Positions 58,625 to 64,000 of a stretch of 64,000 nucleotides of DNA are shown one piece after another. The stretch comes from Gnetum montanum. Its lineage: Eukaryota; Streptophyta; Gnetopsida; Gnetales; Gnetaceae. A program made the translations under genes and the position numbers. The notes under the pieces are model-generated. The model searched no databases and had not been told where the DNA came from. It saw nothing but the letters and a program-made list of their open reading frames with translations. Numbering within the stretch: the first letter of the stretch is position 1; every line of letters begins with the position of its first letter. The stretch covers positions 6,145 to 70,144 of the forward strand of contig MNCI01015788.1 in NCBI GenBank assembly GCA_015680685.1. The letters are read 5' to 3'.

Positions 58625-59660
58625 CAAAACAAGTCCTTGTTTAACCTTCATTAATTGGTCAGGGGTTGTGTTAGGTTTCAAGTTGTATTTGAAATGGTTA
58701 ACGAATTATGAAATTAGATCTTCCAATAAGGCTATGGATCCTCTTGGAAATGCATGATACTATTTCAATGTCTTCCTCATAATTGACATGTATAAAATTC
58801 ACATTATGATATGCAGGCACACTTGCAACAATAGACACTTAGAGTGGAAGGTTATAATGTGGACATTCGGGTTACCCTCATTTTTTTATTTGATGAATTG
58901 GTGAATGAGGATACCCAAGGGAAGAGATATTGGAAGAATAGCAAGACTAATTGAATCATCTTGGTAGAAATCCATTATCTTGAATTTTTGGGTTGTGGAA
59001 GCCTTGAGTTTCTGTAACTCTTCCATCAAGTCCTAGATCATGTGGAACACTTAATCTAGTCCTTAGGACATTTTCATAGGTTGTGGTATTTGTACGAATG
59101 GTTGTGGTGTTGGTTGAAAGGCTTGTGGCCTTGCAATGGGTTGTAGTATAGAAGGGAGAGACTATGTCATAGTGGTCATGTATTGGATAACAAAAGAAAA
59201 TGATGTTTTTGTTGGCACTTAAGGCATAAAGGAGAAAAATGATGCATGTATCCCTTAGGTAGTTTTTGAATCCATTGTAGGGTCAATTAGTAGAGAGAAA
59301 TGATGCATATTGGTGAAGACCACTAGTGATGGCCGTATTAAATGAGGCTTCATGGCAAAGGACATGGAAGGGCAAAGGGAAGTTATTTGGAACACGAACT
59401 ATGTTTGATGAGTAACTATGATGGGATCTGGCCTAAACATCATTGGATATACTAGATACAATGGTTGGAATATCTATCCCATGGAAGAGGAAAGCAAGGT
59501 TGAAGCAAGTGCAATGATCTAGGGATTTTACTATCATTAAAGGCTCCCTATAAAGTTATCAGGTTCATGCTCTACCTCAAACTCATCATGCTCTTCATGT
59601 TGGCTTTTTGAGCTCGATTTCACATCTTGATCATCCATCTCAATTAATTTGGAAATAATG
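58625..59660 (-). pseudogene. second copy of the Tat-like gag fragment, minus strand
   Basis: Forward words such as AACCTTCATTAATTGGTCAG, CAAGTTGTATTTGAAATGG, CACTTAGAGTGGAAGGTTAT and CTCAATTAATTTGGAAAT align in order with 34640-35640, which encodes gag on the minus strand. The match starts abruptly at about 58630 and ends near 59650. Here the frame is more decayed. It is head-to-head with the plus-oriented LTR-like repeat at 58185-58510, so a rearrangement or nested insertion joins them. Confidence 0.65.
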
Positions 59661-60790
59661 GAATTACCATGATAGAATTTCTTGTAGACACAATACATCA
59701 ACATTTAAATCTTATAACTTTGCTAAGATGCATCTGTATCAGTACTTAGACCAATCCAATGCCCATGGTGAACATAGTGAATGTTGTTTTTCAGTAACTA
59801 GGCCTTTCATTCTTCATTGTGGATTCTCTTTTGAGTTATTTTTCCTCATGGGTATCAGATACCTTGTCAAAATAAGATTATGATTTGAAATTTTATTGTT
59901 GATACATGATTTTATTATAAGCTGAATTGGTATACATATTCTTGATCATTCAAGTTCATCAACTAATTCTCTAACTACTTTTACATTGGTAAGAACTGAC
60001 TAGATTACCTAGACTCTTAATAACCTTTCTACCCCCTTTAAAACTCTAACTCTAGCAATGTGACTAATGATATATAGAGGTTAGTGAGTCAATACTATAT
60101 ATCTACATATAGTAATTATCTAATCCTAAGACCCAAGATGGCCCAAGAGGTTAAATTATTAGTTCCAATAATAAGATTATTAGAATTAATTAGTTATATG
60201 ATTTATGACCTCTTAAGGCATGGTTTAAGATATCATCAAATTATCAAATACTTGGATGATAAACTTAACCTTACCATTGATTTCAAAAGCCGAAAATATT
60301 ATAAATGACTATTCATATGTTAGAAATGAACATCATATGCCTAAGTTATGCTAACATGAGTCTTTTAGGGTCTTGAGATACCATGTTGGGCAAGGAGTAA
60401 AAAATAATTTTTGAAGCTCTATTGGGTAGATCTAGATTCATCATTATATTTGAGAGATTTATGTTTGTAGGAAATGACTCTTTGTTCACTGAAAAATGTT
60501 TCAAAATCGAAATTTATGGCTTCTAGATTCCAAAACATAAGGCAAGGAAAATGAGACTTTCCAAGAGATCATCCATCCTAGCACTGCTTCAAAAGAAGTG
60601 TACTTAATTACATAATTATTAATCCAACTATTGTTAACATGTTAATTTAAATTAATTATCATATTTGACCACATTTTTAATATTTAAAATTTTCTTGCCT
60701 AAACATCAGTTTCAAATTTTCTAGTATTTGGTGATTTTAAAAATTTTCATCAGTTGTTGGAAAATTGTCCATAACTACTGGAAAAATTTG
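59661..60790. other. AT-rich DNA, nothing recognised
   Basis: The plus frame 60084-60308 has no domain. Confidence 0.4.
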
Positions 60791-60800
60791 ATGGCCAAGA

Positions 60801-61049
60801 TTGCTAAAGGAGGCAAGTTTTTATAGCTTTAGTGGTATTTGTAGCATGCCAAAGGAAGAAAGTTTTTGTGGCACTGACAATGTCCATGGCATGTTGGAGG
60901 AGGCAAGTTTTTCTAGCATTGAAACTATTTATGGCATGCTAGAGGAGGCAAGCTTTTTTGGCATCATTAGCATCCATGGCATGCTAGAGGAGGTAGGGTC
61001 ATTTGGCACTAGTAGTGCCTACATCATGCAAGAAAAGGTAGGTTTTTAA
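60801..61049 (+). repeat. 45 bp in-frame minisatellite (15-residue repeat)
   Basis: Five full units and a partial sixth, each 45 bp and starting with a codon run for M(L/P/Q)(K/E)E(A/E)SF, then a variable middle, then (I/V)(H/Y)G. The consensus is close to MLEEASFFGIISIHG. The frame stays open throughout although units differ at many positions. No domain flanks it and the frame has no proper start. It could be a fragment of a repeat-containing protein or a minisatellite with chance coding. Confidence 0.7.
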
Positions 61050-61660
61050 GCCACTAAGAACTATTAAGGAGAGGAGGTTTTTTCAATGCCTATGGTTTCC
61101 TGGTAGGTTTTCTTGGTAATGGTGGTGTTAATGAACATCATGGACTATCAAAAATTATGGTGGATTTTTCAGTCATGTGAAGGAAAAGGTAGTAGCAATG
61201 ATGATAGTAGTGATAGAAATGTAGGAATATGTGAAAAAACCATGTGCAACAAGGAAGTAGGACAACAAGAAACATGGGAAATGGCAAGGACTAGGATTTG
61301 TAGGGATACATAAGAATAGGATGTACTAGGCAAGGCATGCATAGTAGTAAGGTAAGAAAATTATAGTAATGGAAGGGAGTGGGATGGCAGCAAGAGAACA
61401 GAAAAGATAGTGGCAAGATGATGTGATACATAGTAGTGAAAAGGCATAGTAGACAGTGGTAGGTAAGGATTTTTGCAAAGGTAGTGGTAAGCAACATGTA
61501 GTAGTAAGTGTCGAGGATAGCACATGTTGGAAACTAAATAGTACATAGTGAGGCAATAGAGGGTTGGATGGCACGGTGGGACATGAAGGCATAGTGTGGT
61601 GGGATGGGATAGCAAAAGGTAAGATAAAGTGTGGCATGGGTCTATGTAGCCTAATCAAGC
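61050..61660. other. purine-rich plus strand, no gene
   Basis: AGG/AAG/GTAGTA-rich stretch. The minus-strand frames here (61291-61658) are Pro/His/Leu/Ser-rich shadows of this composition. Confidence 0.5.
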
Positions 61661-61680
61661 TGCATGATCCTTTAAGGGCT

Positions 61681-61704
61681 ACATAGCCCTATATGGGGCT
61701 ATGT
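61681..61704. repeat. short perfect inverted repeat
   Basis: ACATAGCCC, a 6 nt spacer, then GGGCTATGT. Neighbouring GGGCTACATAG and TAGGGCCTCATGGCCC words extend a palindrome-rich patch (61660-61755). Confidence 0.8.
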
Positions 61705-61807
61705 GATAACTATGTAGGGTTGCATGGGCCCTTGTAGGGCCTCATGGCCCTTTGTAAATATTTTTTAAGTTATTATTATTATTTATTTTTTAAAAATTAA
61801 TTTTAAA

Positions 61808-61895
61808 TTTTAGGGAACTTGACCTAGGGGCTAGACTAACAAGCATCAAGATGTGGATCTAATAACCTTGAGGTCATAGGCTCAATCGTAAGTTC
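61808..61895 (+). other. tRNA-like sequence, probable SINE head
   Basis: The plus strand reads GGGGCTAGACTAACAAGCAT, then CAAGATGTGGATCTAATAAC and CTTGAGGTCATAGGCTCAAT. AAGCATCAAGATGTGGATCTAATAA resembles a D-arm to anticodon-arm passage and GGTCATAGGCTCAATC a variable loop plus B-box. The A-box is decayed and there is no acceptor stem. A T-rich tail (about 61897-61935) follows, as at the end of a SINE. Confidence 0.5.
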
Positions 61896-61935
61896 TATTA
61901 ATTTTTTAACTTTTTATTATTATTTTATTCTAACA

Positions 61936-62757
61936 TGCATAAGGAGAAATTTTGAACTACAATATCTTGACAAGTATTACACATTGGACATGGTCTTAGG
62001 ATTTAAAAGCATCTAAGTACCATAACTTATTAAAATAACATTACTAGGTTGATGTATGGGTGACATGTAAACTTCTTAGATGACTTGGGATTTGATTTCA
62101 AATGATATACCAATCCTTGGATATTTAATATAATACTTTTACTGTTATAATTTAACATGTATGATGTAAGCCTATTCTCTTAGATTATGATTATATCCTA
62201 GTGAGGAACAAAGGTCATGGTTAGCAAAGTAATATATCACAACATTACCCACCAAATACTAGTTTCCCTATGAGTCTCATGATAATAATCCTTATTTATT
62301 GCATAGGGATGAAATAATATTATGACTATATTAAGTTCTTTAACTTGTAAGATCAACTTCGACCATGGTTACTAGCATTCTAGGATGACTTAATAATCAC
62401 CTTAATTAATTAACATTCTAAAAATAATATAAGTTGGATAAGAGTTACTTGGATTGGTATATTCATGACTTACCTTGGACCATTATATCCTTCTCTTACC
62501 AATGTTTTTTGTAGTTGATCTACCTTGTTGAGGTATAATCAAATCTCTCCTAGTCCATGATATCCATGAAAGAATTTTGTTGGTTAATGTTTTTTATGTC
62601 TCTTGTAGATGTTTGATCCAAAATCAATGAAAAAATATATTCTAGCTTACATAAATCATCTTTAACATAGGGAAAATTTGGTATGGATTCGTGACTATCC
62701 CTAGATAATGGCTCCATGGTTCATTATCATATTGGAGTCGGCCCATGAGTGGTGTTT
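61936..62757 (-). other. leader side of a minus-strand LTR element, no gag recognised
   Basis: By the orientation of the primer site at 62760-62770, internal sequence of the element would lie here and to the left. No gag or pol is readable, so the element is non-autonomous, truncated or very old. Confidence 0.35.
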
Positions 62758-62759
62758 AT

Positions 62760-62770
62760 CTTTGATACCA
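62760..62770 (-). promoter_or_regulatory. primer binding site, initiator tRNA-Met type
   Basis: TGGTATCAAAG on the minus strand, one base off the common TGGTATCAGAG, two bases inside an LTR end (forward TGTAACATC at 62773). It shows a minus-strand retroelement with its 5' LTR to the right. Confidence 0.6.
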
Positions 62771-62772
62771 AA

Positions 62773-63624
62773 TGTAACATCTTGTTCCTAGATGTCATGG
62801 AAAACATCAAATATACATTATATTAGACATAAGGCATATCAAGATAATGTGGAAAATGTCAAATTTATGTATCATTTGACATTATATGTAAAAAAAATAT
62901 AGAAAAAATGTAGAAAAAAAGGATATTTTATTGATGTGGAATAATGTATTTGGTTCATGCTCTAAGATTTTCTTGGGGCTATGTTCCTTTGACATCTATC
63001 CCTTAGAGGTGATCCAACATTGTCATCATGCTTTAACCTATTTATGGCCAAAAGGAATGGCTAGTCCCCTTCCTATGCTTCTTCACTTAGCATCCATTAA
63101 TCACCTTCATTGGCTCCACAACTCCATGCTAATACGAACTCTAATGCCCAAGTATAAATACCTTAGTTTAAATATCCAAAGGTTACCTTGAAAGACATGT
63201 CCAATATTCCAACATGACTTTTATAGTCTTAATTACAATTATCCCTTTTAGGTCTTGTTACAATAATCCAAGATTAGTTATGTAGAGACACCATCTTTGT
63301 TATGCAACAACATCATTTGGGAATGGGGATATTACATTCCATTATCTTATCTTATGTAATTATTCTACCATCACATCCATTTTCTTCACCTATAAATGAA
63401 TATAATTCATTGCTTTCCACTTAAAAATACCTAGTCAAAATCCTAATGGATGTATAAAAGCAGGCTAAATAAGATAAAGACATAAAGAAGGAGCAAGCTC
63501 CAAATCACCCTACCCAAAACATCCTTAAGCACTCTTATCTATGTTTAGCACTTCAAAATATGAGATGGATTACTTATGTTTCAAAGGATAAAATGTCAAA
63601 ACTCAGCCTATCATGGATGTTATA
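62773..63624 (-). repeat. 5' LTR of a minus-strand LTR retrotransposon
   Basis: Begins (forward) TGTAACATC and ends GATGTTATA, an imperfect terminal inverted repeat of the type that bounds LTRs, 852 bp apart. It sits beside the primer site at 62760-62770. The plus frame 62931-63191 inside it is chance. The partner LTR is not in the window. Confidence 0.55.
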
Positions 63625-64000
63625 TTCCAACTTCCGATATACATCATGATATGAGTGGAAGACAATGTATTCCTTTCTTTACTACACATTGATGAAAAAT
63701 TCATTTAAGTAATTTCAAGGAGCAAAAGAAATGCTTGGTTACCTTGAATTCACAAAAACTCATCTAATAAAATTAATATTTTTTGAAAACTTAGGAATTT
63801 CACTATAATTTGGAAAAAGAAAGTACTATAAAAGATATCTAGAAGATAACATTATATTATGTTCTTTTCAATCTATAAAAGATTGTAGCAATTCTGGTAG
63901 CACAATTTTGAGAGTTTATAACTTAAATGTTGTTATGTTTTTGATGCTAAAATTTTAACTAAATAGATCTAATATCACGTCAAGTTTTTTTAACAAGAAA
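63625..64000. other. flank after the LTR, nothing recognised
   Basis: AT-rich; no gene or repeat supported. Confidence 0.4.

Noticed and set aside
61326-61658. Minus-strand Pro/His/Ser-rich frame of 110 codons
   Set aside because: Produced by purine-rich repetitive plus-strand DNA; no domain, and overlapping frames look alike.

Overview
This window is nuclear DNA from a seed plant with a large, repeat-rich genome. A gymnosperm is my best guess, from how old, CpG-depleted and deeply nested the retroelements are; the sequence alone does not prove it. Only one gene looks intact: a two-exon plant O-methyltransferase at 14753-16242 (+), 374 residues, with AC-III and G-box type motifs about 150 bp upstream. 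A short, CpG-containing exon-like frame at 12541-12741 (-) diverges from it. The roughly 2 kb between them holds four separate tandem-repeat blocks, one carrying ACGT/G-box cores.

Left side (1-10759): a decayed Ty3/gypsy element of Athila-like type lies on the minus strand (integrase start, RNase H, RT, protease, gag, primer binding site, 5' LTR). It abuts a plus-strand remnant ending in a related LTR, so the two LTRs form an inverted pair. After an assembly gap comes the gene island (about 11.7-18.5 kb). Next is an old L1-type LINE (minus strand, about 18.5-22.3 kb) interrupted by a younger, GC-richer, 5'-truncated LINE (20498-22127) with a matching target-site duplication. From 22.4 to 26.1 kb the DNA is AT-rich, with a tRNA-like SINE head, an unidentified decayed frame and a short piece of the Athila-like family.

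Middle (26-42.9 kb): AT-rich sequence with a striking cluster of AGATGTCT/AGACATCT words, then a plus-strand gag-protease remnant (30.1-31.3 kb), a minus-strand protease-gag remnant (32.6-35.6 kb) with its LTR-like sequence (37.8-38.1 kb), and a peculiar minus-strand locus at 38.5-40.7 kb. That locus has a 371-codon unidentified frame, interrupted only by TAG/TAA codons, beneath intron-separated exon-like pieces resembling an FCP1/NIF-type phosphatase domain.

Right side (42.9-64 kb): a diverged tandem array of about 200 bp units and a second array of about 170 bp units lead into a plus-strand Tat-lineage Ty3/gypsy pol (RT, RNase H, a second RNase H, integrase). Its integrase is split by a 3.0 kb insertion with a 10 bp target duplication. 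A second Tat pol remnant in the same orientation follows (54.7-57.2 kb), then LTR-like repeats, a second copy of the gag fragment seen at 34.6-35.6 kb, a 45 bp in-frame minisatellite, another tRNA-like head, and an 850 bp minus-strand LTR beside a recognisable initiator-Met-type primer site.

The retroelements are all broken by nonsense codons and frameshifts, and the pattern (CAG to TAG, CAA to TAA, CpG to TpG/CpA) points to decay by cytosine-methylation-driven deamination. No bacterial-type systems, CRISPR arrays, rRNA genes or intact tRNA genes were seen. Assembly gaps are at 10760-11688 and 50736-51003, with a single N at 29718.
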